A DNA stretch of 64,000 nt. It comes from Owenia fusiformis. Its lineage: Eukaryota > Annelida > Polychaeta > Sabellida > Oweniidae. The position numbers and the translations under genes are program-made. The stretch covers positions 7,244,989-7,308,988 of the forward strand of contig CAIIXF020000006.1 in NCBI GenBank assembly GCA_903813345.2, read 5' to 3'. Positions 23,401 to 32,515 of this stretch are shown here, one piece after another. The first letter of the stretch is position 1; each line of letters starts with the position of its first letter. The notes under the pieces were generated by a model. That model saw only the letters and a list, made by a program, of their open reading frames with translations, was not told the origin of the DNA and searched no databases.

Positions 23401-26400
23401 AAAAAGTGGTACGAATCATAGAAGCGACGTTGGGTGGTTCACTAGTAATTTTTTATGGAAAATCTAGAAATATTACCCAAATTAATTTATGTCTATTCAA
23501 AAGAAGACATTCAAATCTATATTATGTAAAAAAATCAAATTTGTCCGAAGCAGGGATAGCGCTCAATTAGAGTGATGAACTTCGTTCTCCAAACCGAGAA
23601 TCATCCTTTGATCTCTCGAACTGTTTATTTCTTAATATATTGTAGAAAAACTTTGACTTTTTTCCTTCTAATTTTTCATATTTTCCATTTACTATAAAAT
23701 CACATTTATAAAATATATTAGTGAATTGAGCTCTATTTGTCTGTATATTTTTCATTGCCATTTTGATAGTACTTCTAATTATCATATATTCTTTAATCCA
23801 ATTTCTTTTGTCATTCAACTTGTCAAAAACATACTTTTCACTAATAAAAATCCCTTTATCATCAAAAAAATCTTTCAGATATATAAATCCTGACTTAATC
23901 CAGTTTTTATAGAAAAGGATATCTTTTTTCCATTTAAAATTGTTGTTTAACCAAACAATGTCACCAAATGAGTGTTTTGATAATTCAATTCAATTCAACT
24001 TTGTAGATGTTATTTATGAAGCTATTTAGTGTTTGCATCAATCAAATGGCTCATTTTGAACATATAAAAAGTATTTGTGTTTTGTTTCCCAGGGAATTGT
24101 ATTGTGTGTATGTAGTACAGGTACACACATAAATAGTGTACATTATACAGTACTTGAATAGCCTGGTTTACATAATATTGAAGGGCATGCTGATTACATG
24201 CACATGAGTACATGAATGAAGGCCTAATATTGATATACGTAGCTTGCATACCTAAATAAAAAATAAACTCTTCTAATCCCATAATGTAAACACGGCGGTA
24301 TACGTAACCCGATTTATCGGAGACTTTAAGCCTGTATTGGTCGGATAACAAATCAAATAAATGATGTACATGTACGTGTAGCCGCCTTAGAAATGAAACA
24401 TACGATTTAATGATATACTTCTCAATTTATCAATTTTCTTGTTTTCTTATTTTTCTTATTTTTTCATCTATTTGTAGTTAGCATCTAACCGTTTCGAGGA
24501 CGGTGACCCTAAATTGAAGGATATTATGGAATGTCAGTGCGCTGTTCCTGAGATCTTCTCTTCTCTAGGAGATAAACTCGATATGTTTCCTTGGTTACGA
24601 TATTTTGGAAATCAAACATTCAAAAAGATGCAGTTCTACGTAACAATGAGGAACCAGATAGTTGGAGATTGGGTAGAGGGACACAAGGTGAGTCCCCCTT
24701 ATTCACACATCCTTATTATACTTAGAAATAAAGATCTAAAATAAAATACAAATGTGCGCCATACGAGGGGTGATCAATAAGTAATGGACGCTTTTTTACA
24801 CAGATGCTTTTTATAGACCAATCCCTTCGATTTTCTTACCAGTGATACATCATTCAATTATCTATCAACTCTGAAGATTTGAAGACAATATATATATTAC
24901 ATGTTGATATATCTTTATTTCCGTGAAGGAGGTACAGGTACCCCGGGACCGACATTTACGTCACATATTCTGAAGCTATTTTAGATTGTTTAACGCAGTT
25001 GAATGCAGGCTGAACAAAACAAACCATTATGGTCATGAATTACCCCATTTTGTTATGCCATAGTAATAATATAATAATTTTGAATATTTTATCATCACTA
25101 TGTGGTATTCATGCCACATTCATTCCACAGGGCCCTCTAAATAGTTTCCATCAAGTGCTACATGTACACAATTCCTCATCCTCTTAACTCAAGATTTTGA
25201 GACAAGGCTGAATCCATTCTCTGACATGGTAGCAAGATGCAGTTGCACGGGTTGTTTTATTTCATCAATGTCAATAAATCTGCGTCCTTTCATTATAGAA
25301 ATAAGTAGTATAGTAATAAACAAGTCACATGTGAGCAGATCAGGACAATATGGTGCATTGGCCAAGGGCTCAATTTTGAGGTCCAGGGATATTGTTTTCT
25401 GAACATTTTGAGATCTGTGGGCAGGTGCATTGTTCATATGGAGTAGGGTGTTCCCTTCTCTCAACACCCCTTTCTTCAACTGAATGCTTTCTCAAATTGA
25501 CCTGCAAACCCCTTCCATACAACACTCTGACATTACATTACTTTCTGTTTATGTGTTACCAGTCAGCAAAAAATTTTAAACAACACATCCCACAAAAAAC
25601 AAAAGAAAATATTCTGAATTTCATGTATTGTCTCAGACATTTTTAAGTGCCCGGACATCATCAAATAGCACCTTGATATGGTCAATGTTTCTGGGGGACA
25701 ATTTTGAAAAATATTTTTTTTGTAATTTTTTTTCATTGACTCATACACTTTGAAAGTACCCAGAAAGCACCAAATAGCATCTTAAAATTGTAAAAGTTTC
25801 TAGGGGCATTGGCCACCCCTCACACCCCCCACAAAACAATGGAAAAGTTCTAAATTTATTTTAGTGTTTTGTCTCAGACACTTTTAAAGTGCCCAGACAT
25901 CATCAAATAGCTCCTTGATATAGTAAGTGTTTCTGGGGGACTTGCTCCCCCTCTTGCATCTTGCACTTGCATACCCCCCCCCTCTGGCGCCCCCGCCCTT
26001 GACCCCCCCCCCAAAAAAAATTGTGATTTTCTCAAATTCTTTAATTGACTCATACACTTTGAAAGTGCCCAGAAAACACCAAATAGCGTCGTAAAATTGT
26101 AAAATTTTCTAGGGGGAGTGGGCCACCCCTCACACCCCAAACAAACAATGGAAAAGTTCTGAATTTGTTTTATGTGTTGACACTTTTAAATTGCCCAGAC
26201 ATCATCAAATAGCTCCTTGATAAAGTTAATGATTCTGGAAGACTAACACTTACTCGCCCTCTGGCATCCCCACTCCACCTCCCCCTCTGGCAGACCCCCC
26301 CCCTAACACCTCCCTTTGAAAGTGCCCAGAAAGCACCAATTAGCACCTTAAAATTGTAAAATTTTCTTGGGAAATAGGCACTTTTAGGCACAAAACTGCC

Positions 26401-28097
26401 CAAACTTCATCGAATAGCACCTTGATATTGTAAATTTTGATATGGTGGACAAACACTTGCTCCCCCTCTGGCACCCCAGCCCCACCTCCCCCTCTGGCAC
26501 CCCCCCCCCCCCTTTGACACCCCCAAAATTTGAAAAAAATGTGATTGTTTTTCAATGTTTTTATTGACTAATACACTTTAAAAGTGCCCAGAAGCACCAA
26601 ATATCATCTTTAAATTGTAAAATTTTCTAGGAGAGTTAGCCACCCCTCACATCCCACAAAAAACAAAAGAAAATATTCTGAATTTCATGTATTGTCTCAG
26701 ACATTTTTAAGTGCCCAGACATCATCAAATAGCACCTTGATATGGTCAATGTTTCTGGGGGACAACCCCTTGCTCCCCTACTGGCACCCCACCCCACTTC
26801 ACCCTCTCATCCTCTTTGACACCCCCAAAAGAATTTGAAAAAAAAATCACATTTTTCTTATTGACTCATAACGCACAGGCTTACCAGATGGTTGCAAATT
26901 CGCTCCAAATACAACCAAATTTCAAAATTTTCCCCAGACCCCAGACCCCCCTGAATGCTCGGTTTTTATTCACTCAACTCTTATTCCCGTGGTGGTGGCG
27001 TACTATTTGGAAACTTACACTTTGAAAGTGCCCAGAAAGCACCAAATAGCATCTCAAAACTGTAAAAATGTCTAGGGGGAGTGGACCACTCCTCACGACC
27101 CCCACAAAACAATTGGAACGTTTGGAAGTTGCATTTGTTAATTCCAAAACAATATAGAGAGTAACTGAGCCCCCCCCCATCTGACTTACGCGATTTGATT
27201 TACGCGGCAAAAAAATTGACAATTTTATATTCTCTTTAGTAAGCCAAAAACCGCACCCCCCTTGGAGAAAAGTGTCTTACGGGCCTGGGACGCTACTTAA
27301 CATGCTCAATATCTGGAATCGTCTGTTTTCTCAACAGATGGGTCGAGTAGTGGTGCATAGGTTGTGGCTTCGAAATCATTGATCACCGTGGTGTTGCCAC
27401 TAGTTATTTGATTTGACTCCTGGCATATAGTCATTTCTTTGAATGTCAAATCGTCAGTCAATGACTGCTTCTCTGAAACAATATACGTTTTTGGGTTCTT
27501 TCCTGATTCTTGAATTAAAAAGTAATTTCAAATGTATTGGTTTGTTGGCTAGCTATGATACAGTTTGTTTGATAATTACTTTTTTGTCATGAATGCGTTC
27601 AAAATCCGAGTGATGCAACAGTTTTGTGTTTTAGGTTTGGATAAACCTATTTGCATTGCATGACGACGAGGAGATATTTGATGAACCTTGGAGTTACAAA
27701 CCTAAGAGATGGCTGGATGATTCTGGTCAACTGGTGTCTATTAAAGAGAGAAATAAGTATGAGGAAATTAATGCAGTAACCTATTTGGAAAATTCCGTTT
27801 TTGATGAATATTCTGCTTTGGAATAAGATAAAAAGGGCATCATTAGAAGATAAAAAATGTAAAAGGCATTATAATTTTATAATTTTCAGAACTTTCCCAT
27901 TTGGCGCTGGTCGTAGAGTTTGTGCAGGTGAACAGTTTGCAAGAATGAGGATGTTTCTGTTCCTCGCCAACATACTACAGAAATTCACAATAGTTCAACC
28001 CGAGGATGCAGAGCCATCTAGTGCTGACCCCAGAAATTACACACTGGGTCTCGTACTCCACCCAGGGCCATTTAGTATCAAGGCCACACCGCGCTAA
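11490..28097 (+). CDS. Cytochrome P450 (CYP2 clan), four exons found, central exons missing
   Basis: Exons are 11490-11775, 24478-24687, 27635-27756 and 27890-28097, each with consensus splice signals and no stop. Exon 1 encodes a membrane anchor (SFLGIFTLVIVFLL) and the proline-rich hinge RIPGPRGIPFLGN, ending EFAG in phase 1. The second visible exon encodes SNRFEDGDPKL and FPWLRYFGN, the D-F helix region, in phase 0. The third encodes VWINLFALHDD and FDEPWSYKPKRWLDD, after the K helix. The last joins in frame to give TFPFGAGRRVCAGE, the haem-binding FxxGxRxCxG motif with its cysteine, and ends ATPR-stop. Missing are about 100 residues (C helix, WxxxR) between exons 1 and 2, and about 150-160 (I-helix AGxxT, ExxR) between exons 2 and 3. 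Exon 1 (phase 1) cannot splice to 24478 (phase 0) in frame. The locus is therefore a decayed gene, or exons were lost among repeats or by misassembly. A haem mono-oxygenase of the ER membrane is the family role; the substrate is unknown. Confidence 0.75.
11893..11950. repeat. Small TCCGAAA repeat patch
   Basis: ATATTCCGAAACCTAATT and CTCCGAAAAATTA resemble the 15-bp minisatellite at 44884-44975 (ACCCAGTTCTCCGAA). It may be a diverged relative of the same repeat. Confidence 0.3.
12859..13033. mobile_element. hAT-like MITE (CAGGCCCGTAGCCAGG ends)
   Basis: It begins CAGGCCCGTAGCCAGGCGGG and ends CTGGCTACGGGCCT. The interior TCTTTCAAAATCATGCAGTT and TGAACCCCCCTTGGCAAAT is shared with the copies near 1086 and 54274. 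Flanks are only loosely alike, so the target duplication is not clear for this copy. Confidence 0.65.
13115..13411 (+). pseudogene. Inverted partial copy of the hypothetical ORF at 15211-15990
   Basis: From QRNKEVQCC onward this frame matches the last ~90 residues of the minus-strand ORF at 15211-15990, including CRRNIQTQV, KDFNEMCKAAAERS and the C-terminus NPDNIIQNF. Only a few residues differ (ATDTF against ATYTF, QVVKDD against QVMKDD). It lies in the left arm of the palindrome 13130-15492. It lacks the N-terminal two thirds and an independent start, so it is a duplicated fragment. Confidence 0.75.
13130..15492. repeat. Large palindrome with 787-bp arms
   Basis: The left arm runs 13130-13916 and the right arm 14288-15492. 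After removing the 414-bp MITE and one TTAA from the right arm, both arms are exactly 787 bp and nearly identical. The spacer is 371 bp. Within it, a 170-bp block (13708-13877, inside the left arm) is repeated in direct orientation at 14028-14197; the inverted third copy is 14327-14496. Each ends at CCAGCTCCAA or its inverse. The outer parts of the arms carry the 3' end of the hypothetical ORF. Confidence 0.88.
14758..15171. mobile_element. TTAA-target foldback MITE inside the right palindrome arm
   Basis: The ends are GGTCAGGGTGCATGATGGGA and the inverse of GGACAGGGTGCATGTTGGGA. TTAA flanks both sides (14754-14757 and 15172-15175). The left arm of the palindrome holds the empty site with a single TTAA at 13447-13450. 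The whole element folds; the inner hairpin pairs AAAATTCAGTGAAAAAATTT with its inverse around 14970. TTAA targets are typical of Kolobok and piggyBac. No coding capacity. Confidence 0.9.
15211..15990 (-). CDS. Hypothetical protein, 259 residues, unrecognised
   Basis: I do not recognise this protein. It is polar, rich in Asn, Ser, Thr, Gln and Glu, and has no membrane segment. The C-terminal ~90 residues look most gene-like: QCCPTMKCVETQRTLLTKTK, a basic stretch (CRRNIQ), an acidic patch (DDLETEEDTSTKDF) and a helical end KAAAERSLTKFDNMIKL. The frame stays open upstream of the first ATG to about 16045, where CTTCTACAG on the minus strand could be a splice acceptor. It may therefore be the last exon of a larger gene. 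The stop and following ~600 bp are duplicated inversely in the palindrome, like a copied 3' exon plus UTR. It could be a host gene fragment or part of an unclassified mobile element. Confidence 0.45.
   Translation of the reverse strand: MNSKARRNINRITRFNEHFNSVDSGNNTESSYIGQSTVDLNSQPSSTPNLESRSTKNESFCNQDIEGPSQTVNKGLGNKSKQSSEMNTLKCQDVQLKFPDDPLSQAETLPAPNTCPAEYVQIHKNEPSNLSPMNEPLQEQEHLRNKHYNHEPIIGKTPRINSNISVQRNKEVQCCPTMKCVETQRTLLTKTKATYTFQLAKCSRRNIQTQVMKDDLETEEDTSTKDFNEMCKAAAERSLTKFDNMIKLQLNPDNIIQNF
16061..16398. repeat. Direct repeat of ~53 bp, 285 bp apart
   Basis: TCTATGTTTCCTAAGTGACA followed by TCCATACATTCAAGTAGATT and TCATGTTAAAGG occurs at 16061-16113 and again at 16346-16398. In front of the second copy, TGTCACTTAGGAAA is an inverted match to TTTCCTAAGTGACA. 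Confidence 0.75.
16697..16880. mobile_element. Truncated relative of the MITE at 4186-4465
   Basis: It begins CACTGCTACCCACCTAATTA, then ACAGACGTATCGTCGGTGTA, TTTCGGTAAGAT, CTTATAAGTCA and TTTGGCTCGAAGTTAAGG. The same order is found, inverted, in the copy at 4186-4465. Only one end is preserved; the other side merges into LINE sequence. Confidence 0.7.
16910..17129 (-). pseudogene. 3' part of a L1-like LINE ORF2 (C-terminal zinc-knuckle region)
   Basis: The minus-strand frame reads HPLENVWSTMFNFEN, DFNFKILHNCLYCGY and STCIFCNENHTNT, then stops. The pattern of a KxLH...K...C-x2-C-x4-H segment is that of the C-terminal region of L1-group ORF2 proteins. It is the continuation of the frame at 23606-23996, from which it is separated by the element at 17130-23609. 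The downstream part is lost at the MITE end near 16880. Confidence 0.7.
19044..19850. repeat. Cluster of dispersed ~45-bp repeats in both orientations
   Basis: The word TTAATCCGGTAGCCGACAGG with CATTCGCGAATACAAG occurs in direct orientation at about 19046, 19620 and 19799. It occurs in inverted orientation at about 19480 (TATTCGCGAATGCAA...) and 19690 (CTACCGGATTAAC). Between them, CTATGGGCAACTCATTTAAA and its inverse form another fold. It looks like nested or tandem small MITEs. Confidence 0.65.
19974..20348. mobile_element. TA-target MITE (mariner/Tc1-like)
   Basis: The ends are GTCCATTTGTCA and TGACAAATGGAC, each flanked by TA (19972-19973 and 20349-20350). The inside is a second inverted pair, AAGTGATTTAACTGGGTTGC and GCAACCCAGCTAAATCACT. 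There is no transposase. Confidence 0.75.
20660..20722. repeat. AT microsatellite-like patch
   Basis: TTTATATAA, TACATTATATATGTTATATA and repeats of ACTATTTATATAA form a short AT-rich simple repeat. Confidence 0.5.
20723..23316. other. Interior of the 6.5-kb element, no gene
   Basis: No exon or protein family is visible. One small direct repeat is present: TTTCTGGCCAGTCAGAACAC near 21820 and TTTCTGGCCAATCAGAACAC near 21948. Confidence 0.4.
23606..23996 (-). pseudogene. Upstream piece of the same L1-like LINE ORF2
   Basis: The minus-strand frame is open from about 23996 and reads SKHSFGDIVWLNNNFKWKK, FYKNWIKSGFIYLKDFFDD, KLNDKRNWIKEYMIIR and KKSKFFYNILRNKQFERS. This order is typical of the ORF2 region after the RT domain in L1-group elements. 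The LINE is 5'-truncated at about 24000, and its 3' continuation is at 16910-17129. Confidence 0.7.
24760..25480 (-). mobile_element. Relic mariner transposon
   Basis: The left end TACGAGGGGTGATCAATAAG with TAATGGACGC is a mariner-type terminus beginning at a TA. The minus-strand frame at 25479-25189 carries the C-terminal catalytic region: LLHMNNAPAHRSQNVQ, then NAPYCPDLLTCDLF and MKGRRFID. In active mariners the first motif has Asp where this copy has Asn (HMNNAPAHRS), and the D34D spacing to CDLF is kept. The N-terminal DNA-binding half is absent. It lies between the second and third P450 exons. Confidence 0.82.
25600..27080. repeat. Degenerate tandem repeat with C-rich interruptions
   Basis: Two alternating phrases recur about every 250-330 bp. 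One is AAGTGCCCAGACATCATCAA with ATAGCACCTTGATA and TTTCTGGGGGA. The other is AAAGTGCCCAGAAAGCACCA with AATAGCATCTTAAAATTGTA and a GCCACCCCTCACA tail. Runs of C (for example near 25975 and 26500) lie between units. At least five units are visible. Open frames here reflect the repeat. Confidence 0.75.
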
Positions 28098-28614
28098 CAT
28101 GTTTTATTCAAAGGTGTTACAGTGGCCCCGCTGAAAACAAGAGGAGGACCCGCTGAAAGAATGAGCTTCATGTGAACGTACACTGTATCATTCTAGGGGA
28201 ACATCACACTATAATTATTCTTTAAATTTAAAAGTTCATACATTGCTAACAATGTATAACACAAGACATTTGATAAGTGTATCAGTTTGAAAAAACTTAA
28301 TTTGTACTCTGTGAGTTAAATGGAAATAAGAAAAACATTGTTAAGTCTTTACTCAGTCAAAAGAGAATAAAATCGGTTATGATTGATAAGATGTACATAA
28401 TATATGTTTGTAAAATTCTATTTAGAATAAATTAATGAATTTTCATGTGTTTAAAAGATTTGGCAGATCATTCCAAAGCTGAGCACCTAAATATCTTAAT
28501 ATGGAGTATTTACCTTTATCCTATGCCAAGTAGAATTTTAGGGAGATAATCCTGATTTTGAGGTTTACATATCCTGAACCTCCATATCTCCCGCCCCAGG
28601 GCATATCTTCCCGC

Positions 28615-28745
28615 TTCGAAAAAATTGAAAAAATAAGAAAAAATTGAAAAAAAGAAAAAATGTGAAAAAACTTGAAAAAATTAGAAAAATGTGAAAAAAT
28701 TGAAAAAATAAAAAAGAATTAAAAAAAATTGAAAGAAAATTAGAA
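28615..28745. repeat. A-rich simple repeat (GAAAAAATT)n
   Basis: Irregular repetition of TTGAAAAAATAAGAAAAA and TGTGAAAAAA. The minus-strand frame of Phe-rich codons at 28565-28822 is an artefact of this. Confidence 0.7.
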
Positions 28746-28855
28746 AACTCTACTTTGTATAGGATAAAGTAGTTATGTACGGTCGGTTTGGATATTGGGT
28801 TCATCCCTCGTGAGATATGCACATCTACCTTCGGTCCCTACGGTCCCTCAGGTCC

Positions 28856-29729
28856 ATCGTACAAAATGGATGGAGGGGGATTAGGCGATTTCTGCAAGAA
28901 AACTTAACAAATTTTGAAGATACCAAATGAATAGGCGCAATGCATCGCAAAATATGTTAGGTCATCTAGTTTTTTTTTTGAACTAAAACCCTTCTAAGAT
29001 ATGAGATCTATTAAAAAAGGCGCATCATCACCAACGTGCAAAAGTCAATGTTTTTGCTATAAATCGGGTAACAATGGTCTACACGGCCTGTAATAAATAG
29101 GTATAAGGGACGTTATTATCACGATTCACAATACTAATGACATTGCTCACTTTTAAAAGTTAGATGGAGGGGGGGGGGGGATCACGTGTATGTTAGAGAC
29201 GATAAGACATGCTACTTGAATTTATTCTTATGACTACAAATTTTCCCTTTTTTCATTCTCAAGAGATATAATATCCAGTTTCTTACTGGGGTGCTGAGTT
29301 TAGTTTTTTCAAATACGCGAGTTATTGTGAATTTGTTCCATCGTAAAGACATATAAATCCCCCTTCCATCCACTCCCCCCTCCATCCAATATTAATTTAT
29401 TTCGATTATTTTTTCTATAACACATGCAAACTAATTTTAAGAAGTGAGCAATGTCATTAGTATTGTGATAATAACGTCCCTTATACTTATTTACTACTAA
29501 AGTCGTGCAGACCATTGTTACCCAATTTATAGCAAAAACATTGACTTTTGCACGTTAGTGATGATGCGCCTTTTTTAAAAGATCTCATATCTTAGAAGGG
29601 TATCAGTTCAAAAAATACTAGATGACCTAACATATTTTGCGATGCACTGCGCCTATTCATTTGGCATCTTCCAAAGTTAAGTTTTCTTGCAGAAATCGCC
29701 TAATCCCTCCTCCATCCATTTTGTACGAT
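28856..29729. mobile_element. Foldback element with ~320-bp arms
   Basis: The left arm from ATCGTACAAAATGGATGGAG pairs with the right arm ending CTCCATCCATTTTGTACGAT. Matching runs include AAATCGGGTAACAATGGTCT against its inverse, CAATACTAATGACATTGCTC, and TGAATAGGCGCA. The loop is about 150-200 bp and holds G-run/C-run tracts (29168 and 29370). The termini ATC/GAT do not allow a target duplication to be separated from the palindrome. Confidence 0.78.
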
Positions 29730-29882
29730 CACCGGGCGTGTTATTACCCGGGTAAGGCGTTTTACAAAAATCGATCGGTATTTCACTACACTAAGGCGTT
29801 TTTTAGTGACTAAGGTCGTAGGAGTTTTGGAAAAGCGCTTTTGTAAAACCGCAATCGTGATTACATCCATTTTTCAGAACAG

Positions 29883-29923
29883 GTTAAAACCTTAGGCGCC
29901 TAGTTGAAAGCCCATGTTAAAAC
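29883..29923. repeat. Mini-hairpin insertion, partly deleted
   Basis: GTTAAAAC at 29883-29890 and 29916-29923 flank a 25-bp insert ending TAGTTGAAAGCCCAT. The insert centre TAGGCGCCTA is palindromic. The right half matches the mini-hairpin at 31945-31974; the left half appears shortened. Confidence 0.5.
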
Positions 29924-30242
29924 GCATGGTGTAATTCCAGCAACTAAAAATATCTAGTCGATCGACACTTAACATCCGTCATCTTTGATCAAATCAAGAA
30001 ATCTCCTATGGCAGCGTATACCGCTACAGTAGCCGTATAGAATTTCCATATCATCAGTGATTAAGCCAGTTTGTTTGCCATCTGATACCTCTGCAGTAGG
30101 TGTCTTGGAAGAGTGTAGCTACTTAACATTGATAAGGCATAAACATGAATACTTAACTGCTAAAATGTCTAATGGATAAACATAGAAACGTCTTGTGTTA
30201 ATTGAATGTAAAGCTGTGTATAATGCTACATTTTCTAGTCAC

Positions 30243-30752
30243 TAGTACCCCACACAAGTTTTCGATAATAACTTTAACCCGTGATTTGAACACTCGAGAT
30301 CTACTATTTGTTATTGAATTTAGCACACATGAACTAGAGGCAATTTCCACATTGGAAATATGTTTTTTTTTTACTTCAATAACAACAAAAAAGCAACTGA
30401 ACCAAGGATGTCATTAATCCTTTTTAACAAATTTGATGTCATAAAATCAAAATTAAGAATTGTTAAAGTAAGTCTTTATGGTCTTTTTGAATAGTCTATT
30501 GGTAGTCTGCATATAGACAGCTATAAGCTTTGTCTATCAACAAAGCTTTATTTATGAAATATACTTGCTCTTGATATCTAGTTGTCCAGGTCATAAATGT
30601 ACTACAATTTTAACATCATATTCATTGAAACAATGTAACGATGGTAATATGTGTAGCATATGGCTAGATTTAATTTAAATTGTAGACTTATAGGGGAGAA
30701 TGTTCAAATCATGGGTCAAAGTTATTATCAAAAACTTGTGTGGGGTACTATA
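30243..30752. mobile_element. Foldback element
   Basis: TAGTACCCCACACAAGTTTT with ATAATAACTTTAACCCGTGA at 30243-30295 is inverted at about 30700-30752 (TCATGGGTCAAAGTTATTAT, then AAAACTTGTGTGGGGTACTA). An outer pair, AAATCAAGAAA...GCGTATACCGCTAC near 29992-30033 and its inverse near 31470-31500, may mark a larger host element. Confidence 0.65.
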
Positions 30753-30759
30753 ATACTGA

Positions 30760-31930
30760 TCCTATAGTAAACTCACACTCTATGTACAGTACTTGTAAAA
30801 TGTCTAAATATGACAAAAAAATTGCAACCGAAAAGGATATGAAGATCACAACAAAAGTTTGCAAAGATATCTATCCCGTATATTCTAATCAACCCCTATT
30901 GAAATCAATCTACTGAAATATTTGTCACTCAAAATAGATTTAAAAAACGGTTGGAAATATTTGAGATAGCAGCATTCTTTCACAGTACTCTACATTAAAA
31001 TTACTGATAGATCCAAGGCTTTAGATGGATTCGATAAATAGTTTTATTAAATGATTAAGTTTGCTACATTTAAAATGTAAAGTGTAACGTATTCTCTTAA
31101 AAGCAGTTTGGTTTCTTCTATTACTGTAAACTCTTTATATTAGCTAAATCTTTCAGAAATAAATCAACAAAATCTCATCCTTTTAAATAATCTAACAATG
31201 ATTTTTTAACAGTATGCATTCTATTTATTTATAATTTGTCAAAAGACTAAGGGAAATAAGATAAATAACATTATTATCTCAAAAACCTAAAAGATGAGAA
31301 ATGAAATATATTTCCCTGTGTACAGTAACACAGATCTGAGTTCTACCAAAACCCTAATTCTGCTTTGAGAAGCAACTTCAGCAACTTGCTGGAATATGAG
31401 ACCACATTAATGTTTGCGTTGACAGCTTAATGGGCCTAGATAGGGATTTAACATGCAGCATAGTTATACTGGTAGCGGTATACGCGTTTCTTGATTTGTG
31501 TAAAGGTTACGGCCGTTACCTTCGCTTGCTACTGACCAGTGTACTGTAGAGACTGACAAGGAAAACCATCATGATCAGGTCTTGTAAAAAACGTTGCAAC
31601 TCTAGCTTAAGAATGTCGAAAATATCGGAATTGTATGGAGGGGACTATGTGTGAAGTAGTCAGAATTTCACTAATTGTACGTTTATAATATTTCCAATGA
31701 TACACTGGGTGGGCCTAGAAAAAAATTGGGCCGAAAAAAAATTTTTGAGCTGAAAAAGGCCTTTAAGGCCCCAAAAAGTGGGAAGTTTTTTCTCAGACCT
31801 AAGTTTTGGCCCCCTTGTTGGTTCCCAGTTCCGCCCCCGTGTACACGTACCAATTTATTTTGATAGTTTATTTGAATATTGCCTTATTCAAATCATATCT
31901 AGGAGGAAGAAAAACCTCCTAATTTTAACG
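30760..31930. other. Intergenic, no gene seen
   Basis: AT-rich sequence without exon signals. Near 31700-31850 a patch with CCCAAAAAGTGGGAAG and CCGCCCCCGTG resembles decayed repeat sequence. Confidence 0.35.
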
Positions 31931-31935
31931 TCTTT

Positions 31936-31983
31936 AGCCTGTCCATGGGCTTTCAACTCTAGTTGAAAGCCCATGGCTTGTCC
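31936..31983. repeat. 30-bp perfect mini-hairpin with 9-bp flanking repeats
   Basis: The 30 bases at 31945-31974 begin ATGGGCTTTCAACT and end AGTTGAAAGCCCAT, with a CT centre. They are flanked by AGCCTGTCC (left) and GGCTTGTCC (right), matching at 7 of 9 positions. Related inserts occur at 29891, 58731 and 59873. Confidence 0.6.
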
Positions 31984-32274
31984 CAATCCGCCAATGGTGT
32001 TCGGATTAGACAAGTTTGACTGTACTACTTCCCTCGGCACGATCTCCATTTCGCTAAACCGATATAACGATGAACAGCTGTTTTTGTACAGAAAATGAAA
32101 GAGGAAAGAAACAAATATTCAGGTAAAATGTAAACTAGTACGAATAAGGGTCAATTTAGACGAATAATATGACTCCTTTTAATTGCTTAAATATTATATT
32201 ATTATTTTAATACGATTATATGAAAATAGAAGTACTCCATTGTTGAGAACGACTCCTTTCAAGTTTCCTAAAAA

Positions 32275-32515
32275 ATTCGAATATTCGATTGGGCCATTCC
32301 ATTTAAAAAATGTACGGGGGGTATGGATGCACAGGCTGAGACACCCCCCCCCAGAATTTTTTTTCTTGCTACCCCCCCCCCCAGAAAATTGCATTCATAC
32401 CACCCCCCCCCGGAAATTTGCATCCATACCCCCCCCCAGAAATTTGCATCCATACCCCTCTCCCCTGGAAAATTGCATCCATACCCCCCGAAACACGCAA
32501 AATCCCCCCTTGAGA
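32275..32515. repeat. C-rich minisatellite, first copy
   Basis: Units such as ACCCCCCCCCAGAAATTTGC followed by ATCCAT are tandemly repeated, preceded by TTGGGCCATTCCATTTAAAA and ATGTACGGGGGGTATGGATG. The second copy of this element at 41590-41970 has the same components with the flanking block inverted. The open frames across it are artefacts. Confidence 0.75.

Larger units (their letters stand above)
17130..23609. mobile_element. 6.5-kb AT-rich element with ~295-bp terminal inverted repeats, inserted in a LINE
   Basis: The left end 17130-17428 starts AAAGGATGATTCTCGGTTTG and the right end 23317-23609 is its inverse. Matching runs continue through CGAAGTTCATCACTCTAATT, GAACCACCCAACGTCGC in near-identical form, CAATACATCAAGTTAAAAAA and GTCATGAGCATATC (GTCATAAGCATATC on the right). 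The LINE ORF2 frame stops at its right border and resumes at its left border, which supports insertion. The interior has no open frame that resembles a transposase. It does contain later insertions (19974-20348) and a repeat cluster (19044-19850). I could not define a target duplication. Confidence 0.68.

Noticed and set aside
24022-24351. 109-codon minus-strand frame
   Set aside because: No splice or start context, composition typical of AT-rich noncoding DNA, and no motif recognised.
25600-27080. CRISPR-like spaced repeats
   Set aside because: Units are long, diverged and have no constant repeat/unique spacer pattern; the genome is eukaryotic.
28565-28822. Phe-rich 85-codon frame
   Set aside because: It is the reverse of an A-rich simple repeat.
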